This document shows positions 1 to 8,942 of a stretch of DNA of 64,000 bases, in pieces. The stretch covers positions 10,992-74,991 of the forward strand of contig CAMPHR010000015.1 of the NCBI GenBank assembly GCA_946886075.1, in the 5' to 3' direction. A program made the position numbers and the translations under genes. The notes beneath the pieces were generated by a model that was not told where the DNA came from, made no database searches, and was given only the letters and a program-made list of their open reading frames with translations. Source of the stretch: an uncultured Novosphingobium sp. (lineage in GTDB: Bacteria; Pseudomonadota; Alphaproteobacteria; Sphingomonadales; Sphingomonadaceae). The stretch's first letter is position 1, and every line of letters starts with the position of its first letter.

Positions 1-1939
1 CAAGGTTGAGCAGCGCGCTTTCGATCTGGTTCGGGTCGGCCTCCACTGGCCACAAATTGGGACCGATCACTGTCTTGAGCTGGATGAGTTCGCCCAGCGC
101 GCGCTTCAGGAGATCGGACAATCCCTCTACCACCCGGTCGAGGTGCAAGGGCTTTGGCGATAAGGGTTGGCGCCGGGAAAAGGCCAGCAGGCGCTGGGTC
201 AGCGAAGCGGCGCGTTCGGCCCCCTGCCGCGCATTGCCGATCGCGCGGCTGACCTTTGCCGGGTCCGATCCTTTTTCCAGATTGCGCTCAGCGAGTTCGA
301 TATTGCCGTTGATGACGGTCAGCAGATTGTTGAAGTCATGCGCGATGCCGCCCGTGAGTTGCCCCACCGCCTCCATCTTCTGCGCCTGACGCAACTGTTC
401 TTCGACAGCCCGCTTTTCCGTGAGATCGCGCGTGACCTTGGCAAAGCCGATCAGGCGGCCCTGATGGTCGTGGATCGCATCGACGATGATATTCGCCCAG
501 AATTGCGAACCATCCTTGCGCACGCGCCAGCCTTCGGCTTCGAACCGCCCGGCTGTGGACGCGACCTGCAGCGTACGCGCGGGCATGCCTGCGTCCCGAT
601 CCGCGTCGGTGTAGAAACAGGAGAAATGCCGCCCGACGATTTCATAGGCCAGATAGCCCTTGATCCGTTCCGCCCCGGCATTCCAGTTGGTGATGGTGCC
701 GTCGGCATCCAGCATGCACATGGCGTAATCCGTGACGCCCTGCACCAGCAGGCCAAAGCGCCGTTCGCTTTGTTCCAGTTCGCGGAAGGCGGCCTGGATC
801 TGCTCGGTACGCTGTTCGATCCGCTGTTCGAGCGTGGCGTTGAGCTGGCGCAATTCGCCCTCCGCCACGGTGCGGGCGGCGATTTCCCGCTGCGCCTTGT
901 GGTGGAGGCGTGAATTGTCGATGGCGATCGAGGCATGCCCGGCGACGCCCGCCATGATCTTTTCATGTTCGGCGGTGAAGCGGCCCGGCAGATGATGGCC
1001 GAAGAAGAGCCCGCCCTGAACCTCTCCGCTCTGGGATATGACGGGCACGGCGAGGTAACTGGTAACGGGCAGGTGCCCCGGCGGCATGCCCTTGTGCGGG
1101 ACATTATGCCCATAGCGGGCATCCTGCTTGATGTCGTCGGACCGCACGATCCCCTCCCCCATGAAGGTGGGCGCGAAGACCGCCGTGTTGCGCGGCATCG
1201 GGAAGCCTGCAAACGCCTCACGCGGGACGCCGGAGAGGCTGTAGAGCATGTAGCTCTCACCATCCTGGTCGATCAGATTATAGAAGAAGGCGCCAAATTC
1301 CGCGCCGGTGAGTTCGACGGCGGCGTCGGTGATCGTCTGGACGACATGGTCGAGATTCGGTTCGGCCGCGACCGTCGCGCCGATGCGGTTGACGATTTCG
1401 AACGATGCCTGCAGCGAGACATTGCGAACGGCCGCGCCGACCAGACGGGCTAACTGGCCGAGCAGGTCGATCGAAAAATCATCCGGTCCGTCCTTTCGTG
1501 CCCAATAGGCGCCGATCGCCATCGGCTGCGATCCGGTTTCGACCGGGGTCATCACCATGCTGCGCACGAAGGTGGATTGGTAAAGATGATGCGGGACACG
1601 GGCGTCGGCGAAGATGTCGGGGATGACGGCCGCTTCCCCATGCTGCATTACCCAGCCTGACACGCAGGCCGATTGCGGGAACCTCTGCCCGGCCCATAAT
1701 GGCTCGATCGCGTCTTCGGCGACATAAAGGCAATCATCGCCCTCTGCCCTGACGAAAGTGATGCCCTGCGCCCCGGCGATGACGCGCGCCGCCGTGCGCA
1801 CGACCTCAACGACATCGTCGAGCGATCGGGCGTTCGCCAGCCTCTCCGCTGCTGCGAACAACGGCGTCCATCGTTGGGACGCCTCATGGGCGGGCAGCAA
1901 CATGTCCAATCGGGCGGCCTCGGCAAAATAATGAGGCAT
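1..1939 (-). CDS. Sensor histidine kinase with GAF-GAF-PAS input domains (C-terminus beyond window)
   Basis: The frame is open from an ATG at 1939 to the window edge, 646 residues without a stop, so the gene is cut at its 3' end. Residues ~15-165 and ~180-330 read as two GAF domains. A charged Glu/Gln-rich linker (~353-390) leads to a PAS/PAC domain (~390-505). A HisKA segment follows with the H-box GGIAHDFNNL; the phospho-accepting His is about residue 534. The last visible residues (QIESALLNL) are the start of the ATPase N-box. There is no transmembrane segment, so it should be a soluble sensor. Whether a receiver domain follows cannot be seen. The ligand and partner regulator are unknown. 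Confidence 0.85.
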   Translation of the reverse strand, partial: MPHYFAEAARLDMLLPAHEASQRWTPLFAAAERLANARSLDDVVEVVRTAARVIAGAQGITFVRAEGDDCLYVAEDAIEPLWAGQRFPQSACVSGWVMQHGEAAVIPDIFADARVPHHLYQSTFVRSMVMTPVETGSQPMAIGAYWARKDGPDDFSIDLLGQLARLVGAAVRNVSLQASFEIVNRIGATVAAEPNLDHVVQTITDAAVELTGAEFGAFFYNLIDQDGESYMLYSLSGVPREAFAGFPMPRNTAVFAPTFMGEGIVRSDDIKQDARYGHNVPHKGMPPGHLPVTSYLAVPVISQSGEVQGGLFFGHHLPGRFTAEHEKIMAGVAGHASIAIDNSRLHHKAQREIAARTVAEGELRQLNATLEQRIEQRTEQIQAAFRELEQSERRFGLLVQGVTDYAMCMLDADGTITNWNAGAERIKGYLAYEIVGRHFSCFYTDADRDAGMPARTLQVASTAGRFEAEGWRVRKDGSQFWANIIVDAIHDHQGRLIGFAKVTRDLTEKRAVEEQLRQAQKMEAVGQLTGGIAHDFNNLLTVINGNIELAERNLEKGSDPAKVSRAIGNARQGAERAASLTQRLLAFSRRQPLSPKPLHLDRVVEGLSDLLKRALGELIQLKTVIGPNLWPVEADPNQIESALLNL

Positions 1940-2107
1940 TGTAACGCCTTGTTATTGAACCGCCAACCACTCACCGGCGCGGAAGTTGGTTAAACGAGAT
2001 TAAGGATAAGAGCGATAAAAACGGCGCGTGGACAGCGCCGAAGGGCTATGATTTTCATGGCACGGCCAAGTCGAGTCGCTGGCTCGTCCAAGCGGTCAGG
2101 AGGCAGC

Positions 2108-2776
2108 ATGGCGGATTGCGAACGCCTGCGCCAGATGATGGTGGAGCGGCAGATCATCCGCCGCGGCGTCGGTGATCCCCGGCTATGGGACGCCATGCGC
2201 CGGGTCCCGCGCGAGCGCTTCGTGCCGGATGATCTGCAAAGCTTTGCTTATGAGGACAGGCCCCTGCCCGTCGAGGCGGGCCAGACCATCTCGCAGCCCT
2301 ACATCGTCGCGCGGATGATCGCGGCAGCGGCGATCGGGCCGCAGGACCGGGTGCTGGAAGTCGGCGCGGGCTCTGGTTACGCCGCGGCGGTGATGAGCCG
2401 CCTTGCCGCCCATGTCTTCGCCGTCGAGCGCATCGCCGAACTGGCGGCGCTGGCGGAAGGGCGGATCAGCGCGCTTGGCTATGCCAATGTATCGATCAGC
2501 ATCGGGGATGGGACGGTCGGATGGCGGGAGGAAGCGCCCTTCGATGCCATATTGGTCGCGGCTGGCGGTCCCGGCGTGCCGCCGCCGCTGCGCGAACAGC
2601 TGGCGATCGGCGGACGATTGGTGATGCCTGTGGGGGATGGCGGTGAACAGCAGCTGGTGCGCATCATCCGCAAGGGCGAAGAGGATTTCGACGTGACAGT
2701 GCTGGAGCCCGTGCGGTTCGTCCCGCTGATCGGCGCGCATGGCTGGAATGACGGGACCACAGCTTCCAAGCCGTGA
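2108..2776 (+). CDS. pcm: Protein-L-isoaspartate O-methyltransferase
   Basis: The 222-residue product should use S-adenosylmethionine to methylate L-isoaspartyl residues in damaged proteins. SAM motif I is visible as VLEVGAGSGYAAAV, preceded by the family block QTISQPYIVARM. I chose the ATG at 2108 because AGGAGG sits at 2098-2103 with good spacing. An in-frame ATG at 2048 would add 20 residues but has no ribosome binding site. The gene diverges from the histidine kinase and stands alone. A 10-bp inverted repeat lies just after its stop. Confidence 0.9.
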   Translation: MADCERLRQMMVERQIIRRGVGDPRLWDAMRRVPRERFVPDDLQSFAYEDRPLPVEAGQTISQPYIVARMIAAAAIGPQDRVLEVGAGSGYAAAVMSRLAAHVFAVERIAELAALAEGRISALGYANVSISIGDGTVGWREEAPFDAILVAAGGPGVPPPLREQLAIGGRLVMPVGDGGEQQLVRIIRKGEEDFDVTVLEPVRFVPLIGAHGWNDGTTASKP

Positions 2777-2782
2777 AAGCGC

Positions 2783-2831
2783 ATCCCGGACAACCACATG
2801 CTTGTGCAGTTAGCCTGCAGCTGTCCGGGAT
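2783..2831 (+). terminator. Inverted repeat after pcm, possible terminator
   Basis: ATCCCGGACA at 2783-2792 pairs perfectly with TGTCCGGGAT at 2822-2831. The loop holds smaller complementary pieces. There is no T-run after the stem, so an intrinsic terminator is only possible; it may instead be a dispersed palindromic element. The remaining sequence up to 3035 has no gene I can support. Confidence 0.4.
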
Positions 2832-3035
2832 GACCTCATTGCCATTCAGGGATGACAACGCTGTCTTCTTTAAAGGCTCGCGCGGCTAGATCAAGCCCCT
2901 TTTTAGGGGGTGGGTGAAAAAGCAGGTCTCTCCGCTCCGCATGGCACCGGCCTTGTTTTGCCTGCCCTTTCCATGCCAATGCGGTGGCGATGACATGGAA
3001 TCTACACGACGGAACGGGTGCGAGCAGGGGCTTTT

Positions 3036-4025
3036 ATGGCCAGCATCCATGACGTAGCCGCGCTGGCGGGCGTTTCGATCAAGACCGTGTCGCGGGTCGT
3101 CAACAAGGCGCCCAATGTCAGCGAACAGCTGCGTGAGCGGGTGACTGCGGCGATAGGGCAGCTCGACTATCGCCCGAACCAGTCGGCGCGGCGGCTGGCG
3201 GGCGGGCGGTCCTTCATGATCGCCTTTCTCTACAACAACCCGGTGGCGAGCTACATCAGCGGCATTCAGGCCGGTGCGGTCAGCCGCTGCCGGGAGCTGG
3301 GCTATCATCTGGTTGTCGAGCTGATCCCGCTCGCGGGTGAGGAGCGGTTCGACATATTGGAGGGGCTGGCCGCCGCGCTGCGCCCCGATGGCGTGTTTCT
3401 CGCGCCGCCGCTGTCCGACGATCCCGCCGTGCTGGAATGGCTGGCAACCAAAAAGCTGCCCTGCGCGCGGATCGCGGGCCCGAATGGCGCTCAGAGCCTC
3501 AATATCGTTACGCCTGAATGGGAGGCTGGGCGGATGGTGGCCGATCATCTGATCGCGCTCGGACATCGGCGGATCGGCGTCATCACGCCGCCGCCTGCCC
3601 ACGAGGCGGCGACGCACCGGGTCGATGGCTTCCGTGAGGGACTGGCGGCGGCAGAGCTAGGGCAAGAGGCGGCGATGTTCGTCGAGGGCGGGTTCGACTA
3701 TTCATCGGGGATGGCGGCAGGCGAGTTGCTGTTGGGATTGGCGCAGCCGCCGACGGCGATCTTCGCGACCAATGACGACATGGCGCTCGGCGTGCTGCAA
3801 CTGGCGCGGCAGCGGGGGCTGAAAGTGCCTGATGATCTGTCGGTGGTCGGGTTCGACGACACGCCTGCCAGCGCGACCGCATGGCCGCCGCTGACGACAG
3901 TGCGGCAGCCGTTGGCGCAGATGGGGGGGGCCGTCATCGACGCGTTGATCAACCGCCCCACCAAACCCCCACAGTTCGATTTCGAGCTGGTGCGGCGGGA
4001 AAGTTCCGCGCCGCCCGCCGCCTAA
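3036..4025 (+). CDS. LacI-family transcriptional regulator
   Basis: The 329-residue product starts with a typical LacI helix-turn-helix (IHDVAALAGVSIKTVSRVVN), then the hinge helix (YRPNQSARRLAGG) and a periplasmic-binding-protein-like effector domain. The ATG at 3036 places the helix-turn-helix at the extreme N-terminus, as is normal; a GTG at 3018 is possible. Its last four bases overlap convergently with the end of the lactonase gene. Next to lactonase, epimerase and sugar-transporter genes, it probably represses that sugar module. The effector cannot be told from sequence. I found no clear operator near its own start. Confidence 0.85.
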   Translation: MASIHDVAALAGVSIKTVSRVVNKAPNVSEQLRERVTAAIGQLDYRPNQSARRLAGGRSFMIAFLYNNPVASYISGIQAGAVSRCRELGYHLVVELIPLAGEERFDILEGLAAALRPDGVFLAPPLSDDPAVLEWLATKKLPCARIAGPNGAQSLNIVTPEWEAGRMVADHLIALGHRRIGVITPPPAHEAATHRVDGFREGLAAAELGQEAAMFVEGGFDYSSGMAAGELLLGLAQPPTAIFATNDDMALGVLQLARQRGLKVPDDLSVVGFDDTPASATAWPPLTTVRQPLAQMGGAVIDALINRPTKPPQFDFELVRRESSAPPAA

Positions 4026-4879
4026 CCCGCGAAGAGCGGCGTCGGCAGGCCCTTCACGCCCGCATCGACCTCAAACAAACCGCCATCATATTCGCTGTCG
4101 GGCAGTCCAACAGCGGCCGAGCTCACGAACATGCGATTGAGCCCCGCGCCTGCAAAGCAGATGTTCGTCACCTGCTGCGCTGGCAAGGGGATGGCACGAT
4201 CGAGTTTGCCCTCAGGCGTAAAGCGGCTGACACGGCTGCCGCCCCAATGCGCGATCCAGAGATGGCCATCCGCGTCCACCGTCATGCCGTCGGGATAGCC
4301 GTCCGCGTCGCCGAACTGAATGAAGACTTCCCGGTGCGAAAGACCGCCGCCCTCGGTGCGGGCGAAGCGGAACACAGTCTGGCGCGCGCTGTCGGTATGG
4401 TAGAGCCAGTTGCCGCAGGGCGAAAATGCGGGCCCGTTGGGCACCCGATAGCCGCGGTCCATCTGAATCCAGCGGCCGTCCGGGTCAAGCCGGTAGAAGG
4501 CGCCGCTATCCTCCTGCTCCGCCATGTCCATCGTGCCGCACCAGATGCGCCCGTCCGCATCCGCTTTGCCATCGTTCATGCGGTTGCCGGGCAGATGCTG
4601 CTCGGGATCACCGAACGGCTCGATCGCGAGCGGATCGAGCGTAAGCCGCGCGAAGCCGCTCTGAAGGCCAGTGATGAAGCCGCCCGCCTGCCGTTCCGCG
4701 ACCCAGCCGATCGGTTCCGGCATCGCCCAACGATCGATGCTGCCATCCGCCAGCGACAGGCGATTGAGCGCGGGCGCGATGATGTCGGTCCAATAGACCG
4801 CATTGTCGCGGGCAGACCATAGCGTGCCCTCGCCCAGCTTGTCGCGCAGGTCGCGCTTGATAAGTTGCCATTGCGCCAT
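4022..4879 (-). CDS. SMP-30/gluconolactonase family sugar lactonase
   Basis: This 285-residue six-bladed propeller enzyme should hydrolyse a sugar lactone to its aldonic acid, with a divalent metal. The usual metal and substrate residues sit in recognisable blocks: Glu in GEGTLW near the start, Asn in NRMNDGKADADGRIWCGTMD, Asn in VPNGPAFS, and Asp in GYPDGMTVDADGHLWIAHWG. There is no signal peptide, so it is cytoplasmic. It begins 3 bases after the epimerase stop, so the two form an operon. Together they suggest an oxidative route for glucose, galactose or a similar aldose. Confidence 0.88.
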   Translation of the reverse strand: MAQWQLIKRDLRDKLGEGTLWSARDNAVYWTDIIAPALNRLSLADGSIDRWAMPEPIGWVAERQAGGFITGLQSGFARLTLDPLAIEPFGDPEQHLPGNRMNDGKADADGRIWCGTMDMAEQEDSGAFYRLDPDGRWIQMDRGYRVPNGPAFSPCGNWLYHTDSARQTVFRFARTEGGGLSHREVFIQFGDADGYPDGMTVDADGHLWIAHWGGSRVSRFTPEGKLDRAIPLPAQQVTNICFAGAGLNRMFVSSAAVGLPDSEYDGGLFEVDAGVKGLPTPLFAG

Positions 4880-4882
4880 GGG

Positions 4883-6040
4883 TCAGCGCTTTACCGAAAG
4901 GCGATAGATCATGACGCGGCGATAGGGCTTGCCGGGATCGACCCGGGCCGACGGGAAATTCGGGTGATTAGGCGCATTGGGGAAATTCTGCGGCTCAAGC
5001 GCGAAGCCGTCGCCCATGCGGTAAAGATGATCATGTTTGCCAAGAAATGTCCCATCCAGAAAATTGCCGGAATAAAATTGCAGCCCGGGCTCAGTCGTCA
5101 GTACTTCGAGCACGCGCCCTGAACCGGGGTCTTCCAGGCGCGCGGCGAGTTCGGGCTCTGCCGTCCGCCCCTTGTCCAGCGCCCAATTATGATCATAGCC
5201 GCGACCGAACCGGATTTGCTGATCCGCGCCGACACGCACGGCCTCATCCACGCGCCGCGGGACACGGAAGTCGAAGGGCGTGCCCGCGACTGGCCTGATC
5301 TCGCCCGTCGGGATAAGGCCCGCATCGACCGGTGTGTAGGCTTTGGCGGCTATGGTCAGCAGATGACCAAGGGCGCCGCCCGGCGCCCCCTCCCCCGCCA
5401 GATTGAAGACAGCGTGATTGGTGAGGTTGACGATGGTCGGCTTGCTCGCCGTCGCCTCGAAACTGATGGTGAGGCCGCCGCTTTCATCAAGCGCATAGCT
5501 GATACGGGTATCAAGCGTGCCGGGATAACCCGCCTCGCCATCCGGGCTGCTGTAGGAGAGGACGACCTCGGCGCGTGGTCCGCTGCGGACGGACAGGACC
5601 TTCCACAGCTGCTTGTCGAACCCCTGGCCTCCGCCGTGAAGCGTATTGCCCTTGTCATTGAGCGGCAGTTGGTAGGCCTGGCCATCCAGGGTGAACTGGC
5701 CGCGGCCGATGCGGTTGGCATAGCGGCCGACCGTGCCGCCGAAGAAATCAGGCCGCGCGAGATAGTCGGCAAGCTCGTCATAGCCGAGCAATATGTCCGC
5801 CTGCCTGCCATCGCGATCGGGGCCGGAAAGCGATTGCAATGTCGCGCCATAGGTCAGGATGCGAGCCGAAACGCCCTGCCCATTGGAAAGAGTGATCGCT
5901 TCGACCGCCCTGCCGTCAGGAAGATGGCCTGCAGCGGCGCGACTGGCCTCGGCCGCATGTGCTGACGCGCTTGCCATCAGAAGTGCGCAATAATAGGACG
6001 ATGATGTTCGAAAAGCATGGCTGATCCAGCCCCTCTGCAT
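4883..6040 (-). CDS. galM: Aldose 1-epimerase (mutarotase), secreted
   Basis: This 385-residue product interconverts alpha and beta anomers of aldoses. The start at 6040 follows a purine-rich GGGGG and gives an N-terminal hydrophobic stretch ending ASAHAAEA, a plausible signal peptide, so the enzyme is probably periplasmic. Family blocks are present: GRYANRIGRGQF, the catalytic-His block NLTNHAVFNLAGEG, GYDHNWALD, and the Glu block TEPGLQFYSGNFLDG. The frame extends further upstream, but that part reads through the intergenic region and looks non-coding. It is first in an operon with the lactonase and divergent from the transporter. Confidence 0.88.
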   Translation of the reverse strand: MQRGWISHAFRTSSSYYCALLMASASAHAAEASRAAAGHLPDGRAVEAITLSNGQGVSARILTYGATLQSLSGPDRDGRQADILLGYDELADYLARPDFFGGTVGRYANRIGRGQFTLDGQAYQLPLNDKGNTLHGGGQGFDKQLWKVLSVRSGPRAEVVLSYSSPDGEAGYPGTLDTRISYALDESGGLTISFEATASKPTIVNLTNHAVFNLAGEGAPGGALGHLLTIAAKAYTPVDAGLIPTGEIRPVAGTPFDFRVPRRVDEAVRVGADQQIRFGRGYDHNWALDKGRTAEPELAARLEDPGSGRVLEVLTTEPGLQFYSGNFLDGTFLGKHDHLYRMGDGFALEPQNFPNAPNHPNFPSARVDPGKPYRRVMIYRLSVKR

Positions 6041-6065
6041 ACGATCCCCCTGCCGCCGGGGTGTA

Positions 6066-6092
6066 TTGACGCCCGACGGGCAGCTATATACT
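6066..6092 (+). promoter_or_regulatory. Candidate promoter/operator between epimerase and sugar transporter
   Basis: The 103-bp divergent region holds TTGACG (6066-6071) and TATACT (6087-6092), spaced 15 bp, oriented to the transporter. Between them is the perfect palindrome GCCCGACGGGC (6071-6081), a possible operator for the nearby LacI regulator. The spacing is short and the operator role is inferred from position only. Confidence 0.3.
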
Positions 6093-6143
6093 CGGACAAA
6101 TGGAAGCAGCACAAGCCTGTTGCCCCCCTGTTGGAGAAGATGA

Positions 6144-7448
6144 ATGCCTGCACCACCCTCATCATCAGCAACTCTGACTGCGGGCGGCCACCCCGCCACG
6201 AGGTACGGGCCTGCCCTGACGCTGCTGGCGAGCCTGTTCTTCATGTGGGGGTTCATCACCGTCATCAACAACACGCTGCTGCCCCACCTGCGCAGCGTGT
6301 TCGACCTTAATTACACGCAGACGACGTTGATCGAGTCCGTCTGGTTCATCGCCTATTTCGTGGCGTCGATCCCGTCGGCCAAGCTGATCGAGCGGGTCGG
6401 ATATCAGAAGTCGCTGGTGATCGGCCTGCTGATCATGGCGGCCGGCGCCTTGGGCATGATGCTGGCGGCCAGCCTGCCATCCTATGGCGTTACCCTGACG
6501 ATGCTCTTCATCATCGCCAGTGGCATCACGCTGTTGCAGGTTGCGGCCAACCCCTATGTGGCGGTCGTCGGCAAGCCTGAAACCGCCTCGTCGCGGCTCA
6601 ACCTGGTGCAGGCGATGAATTCGGCAGGGACGATGCTCGCCCCGCTGTTCGGCGCCTATCTGATCCTGGGCCGGTCGAAGGGCGGTACGGCAAGCGCGGA
6701 CGTCGTGCTCACTCCGGCGGAACGGCTGGCCGACGCGCAGTCGGTGATCCTGCCCTATGGGCTGGTTGCCATTGTCCTGGTCGTCCTGGCGATCGTCATT
6801 GCCCGCTTCCCCCTGCCCGCCATGGGATCGTCCACCGCGCGGCTGGCGAAGGAAGAGCGCAAGAAGCATTCGCTCTGGGCGCACCGCAATCTGGTCTTCG
6901 GCATACCCGCCATCTTCATCTACCTGATCGCGGAGATCGGCGTCGCCAACCTCTTCGTGAACTTCGTCAGCCAGCCGGACATCGCGAACCTGACCCATGA
7001 ACAGGCAGGCCGTTATCTGAGCTTCCTGTGGGGTGGCATGATGGTGGGCCGCTTCGTGGGGTCGGCGATCATGCAAAAGGTCGACGCGGGCAAGGTGCTG
7101 GCGGCGTTCGCCACCGGGGCGTTCATCGTGATGCTTGTGGCGGTCTTCAGCCACGGCCCGGTCGCCATGTGGGCGCTGATCCTGGTGGGCCTGGGCCATT
7201 CGATCATGTTCCCGACCATCTTCACGCTTGGCATTCGGGGCCTGGGGCCGCTGACCGAAGAGGGTTCGGGCCTGCTGATCATGGCGATCGCGGGCGGATC
7301 GCTGGTCGTGGTGCAGGGATGGCTGGCTGACAATTATGGCCTACAGAACAGCTTCCTGCTGACCGCGGCCTGCGAGCTTTACATCCTCTTCTACGCGCTG
7401 TGGGGTTCAAGGCCCACGCACGCGCTGCCGGACCAGCATCTGGATTGA
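6144..7448 (+). CDS. Sugar:H+ symporter of the FucP (FHS) major facilitator family
   Basis: The 434-residue protein has about 12 membrane segments. The first one (LLASLFFMWGFITVINN) carries the FucP-family signature, followed by LLPHLRSVFDLNYTQTTLIE; ANPYVAVVGKPETASSRLNL is also typical of glucose/galactose and fucose transporters. It should import a monosaccharide with protons across the inner membrane. The ATG at 6144 follows GGAGA. It diverges from the epimerase-lactonase operon and very likely shares its regulation. A strong terminator follows. The exact sugar is not determinable. Confidence 0.87.
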   Translation: MPAPPSSSATLTAGGHPATRYGPALTLLASLFFMWGFITVINNTLLPHLRSVFDLNYTQTTLIESVWFIAYFVASIPSAKLIERVGYQKSLVIGLLIMAAGALGMMLAASLPSYGVTLTMLFIIASGITLLQVAANPYVAVVGKPETASSRLNLVQAMNSAGTMLAPLFGAYLILGRSKGGTASADVVLTPAERLADAQSVILPYGLVAIVLVVLAIVIARFPLPAMGSSTARLAKEERKKHSLWAHRNLVFGIPAIFIYLIAEIGVANLFVNFVSQPDIANLTHEQAGRYLSFLWGGMMVGRFVGSAIMQKVDAGKVLAAFATGAFIVMLVAVFSHGPVAMWALILVGLGHSIMFPTIFTLGIRGLGPLTEEGSGLLIMAIAGGSLVVVQGWLADNYGLQNSFLLTAACELYILFYALWGSRPTHALPDQHLD

Positions 7449-7475
7449 CGGGCGGATAATAGCGAACTAGGCAGA

Positions 7476-7508
7476 GGCCGGGGTGCGGATAGTGCCCCGG
7501 CCTTTTTC
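7476..7508 (+). terminator. Rho-independent terminator of the sugar transporter
   Basis: GGCCGGGG at 7476-7483 pairs with CCCCGGCC at 7495-7502, followed at once by TTTTT. This is a textbook stem and T-run, 27 bases after the stop codon. Confidence 0.85.
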
Positions 7509-7516
7509 ATGGGCAA

Positions 7517-8410
7517 CTATTCAGCGGCGAGCGGATAGGCAGCGCGGGGTGCTTCACTCGCCAGCGCCTCGACCAGGGAGCGGATCGCTGCCTGGACCCT
7601 CGGCAGGCCGGGGCCGGGATTGTTCAGCGCGGCGTCGAGATAGAGGCTGCGGTCGATCTCCACCTGCATGGCATGGAAATCATGCGCGGGATGGCCATGG
7701 CGCTCGATCATATGGTCGCCGGCATAGGGATGGTTCTGCGCAACCGTAAGGCCATGCCCCTCCAGCACATCAGCCGCCAGCGTCATGAGGCGCGCCGATG
7801 TGGCCCGGCCGAAGCGATCGCCCAGGACAGCCGTGGGTGCTGCCTGTCCAGCGGCGGGAGCAGGCAAGGGCGGCATGGAATGAAGGTCGATCAGCACGGC
7901 ATGGCCATGCGCTTCTCGCGCCGCCTGCATCATGCGCGTCAAGGCGGCATGATAGGGCCGATGGATCGTATCGATCCGGCGGCGAACCTCGCCCCATCCC
8001 ACTGGCCGCTGCCACAGCTCATAAGCTCCGGGCAGGCGCCGGGGCAGCAGGCCAAGCCCGCCGCGCAGCTTCGCGCTGCCCAGCAGGGTGGCGTCGCGTG
8101 GTACCCCCGTCACCATCGCGGGATCGATCTCCCGCTCATGACGGTTGAGGTCGATCATCGCGCGGGGGGCGCGCGCCACAAGCACGTGATAGCCACGTTC
8201 GATCAACGGATGGGCCAGCAGGTCAGCCCAGCGATCCTCCAGCCGCCGCAGCACGTCCGGCGCGACTCTGGCAGAGGCAAGCAGCGCCTGATCATAGTCC
8301 CGCCCCGCATGCGGCACCGAAATAACCACTGGGCCGATCGGACGGTCCGGTCCGTAGAGATCATGCGAAACAGAGGATTCGGCCGGAGCGCGCGGTGCGG
8401 AATAGCTCAA
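7517..8410 (-). CDS. N-formylglutamate amidohydrolase family protein
   Basis: The product (297 residues from 8410) matches the N-formylglutamate deformylase fold. Blocks include VVISVPHAGRDYD near the start, a Glu-Asp pair in RRLEDRWADLL, APRAMIDLNRHEREID, DLHSMPP and VEIDRSLYLD. Family members hydrolyse N-formyl-L-glutamate in histidine breakdown. No hut gene is nearby, so the substrate may differ. I prefer the TTG at 8410 because GGAAGGAG lies just upstream; a TTG at 8437 is also in frame but has no ribosome binding site. It diverges from cpdR. Confidence 0.82.
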   Translation of the reverse strand: MSYSAPRAPAESSVSHDLYGPDRPIGPVVISVPHAGRDYDQALLASARVAPDVLRRLEDRWADLLAHPLIERGYHVLVARAPRAMIDLNRHEREIDPAMVTGVPRDATLLGSAKLRGGLGLLPRRLPGAYELWQRPVGWGEVRRRIDTIHRPYHAALTRMMQAAREAHGHAVLIDLHSMPPLPAPAAGQAAPTAVLGDRFGRATSARLMTLAADVLEGHGLTVAQNHPYAGDHMIERHGHPAHDFHAMQVEIDRSLYLDAALNNPGPGLPRVQAAIRSLVEALASEAPRAAYPLAAE

Positions 8411-8452
8411 ATCATCTCCTTCCACAGGGCGCGGCAAAAATGGTTACCCGGC

Positions 8453-8482
8453 TGGATATATATATGGGTTGTCGCATATAAT
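8453..8482 (+). promoter_or_regulatory. Candidate promoter of the CpdR-like gene
   Basis: A perfect TATAAT at 8477-8482 lies 18 bp downstream of a weak TGGATA (8453-8458), 75 bp before the response-regulator start. Only the -10 element is convincing. Confidence 0.35.
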
Positions 8483-8557
8483 GGCTGGCAGCGCCACCCG
8501 CGAGGGGTGCCGCACAAGATCGGCCGAGACCGGCCAGAGACGAGACTGACCCGAGCG

Positions 8558-8935
8558 ATGGTTCGAATTTTGCTGGCCGAGGATGATGACAGCATGCGCA
8601 CCTATCTGGCGCGTGCGCTCGAGCGGTCGGGATATGAGGTGGTTGCGGTGGAAACCGGCGCGCAGGCGGTCCCCCATATCGAGGCGGACCAGTTCGACCT
8701 GTTGCTGACCGACATCGTCATGCCCGAGATGGACGGGATCGAGCTTGCCCAGCATGCGGCGACTGTCGCGCCCAACATGCGGATCATGTTCATCACGGGC
8801 TTTGCCGCCGTGACGCTGAAGGCGGGCAAGGCAGTGCCGCAGGCCAAGGTGCTGTCCAAGCCGTTCCACCTGCGCGACCTCGTGCTGGAGATTGATCGGA
8901 TGTTCGGCAGCACCAGCTTGAGCGAGCTGAACTGA
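8558..8935 (+). CDS. cpdR: Single-domain response regulator, CpdR-like
   Basis: The 125-residue protein is a lone receiver domain. The acidic pocket is AEDD, the phospho-accepting Asp is residue 52 in LLLTDIVMPEMDGIEL, the switch Thr is in IMFITGFAAVTLKAG, and the Lys is in VLSKPFHLRDL. These blocks match CpdR, which in Caulobacter controls ClpXP access to cell-cycle substrates when unphosphorylated. The ATG at 8558 starts exactly at the receiver domain. The C-terminus runs on to GSTSLSELN instead of ending in the Ala-Ala I recall for Caulobacter CpdR. Its last bases nearly touch the convergent dctA gene. Confidence 0.85.
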   Translation: MVRILLAEDDDSMRTYLARALERSGYEVVAVETGAQAVPHIEADQFDLLLTDIVMPEMDGIELAQHAATVAPNMRIMFITGFAAVTLKAGKAVPQAKVLSKPFHLRDLVLEIDRMFGSTSLSELN

Positions 8936-8942
8936 GCGCAGC

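Noticed and set aside
2942..2957. Possible sigma-54 promoter TGGCACCGGCCTTGTT before the LacI gene
   Set aside because: The -24 half is good, but the essential GC at -12 is GT. The gene is not of a type expected under sigma-54.
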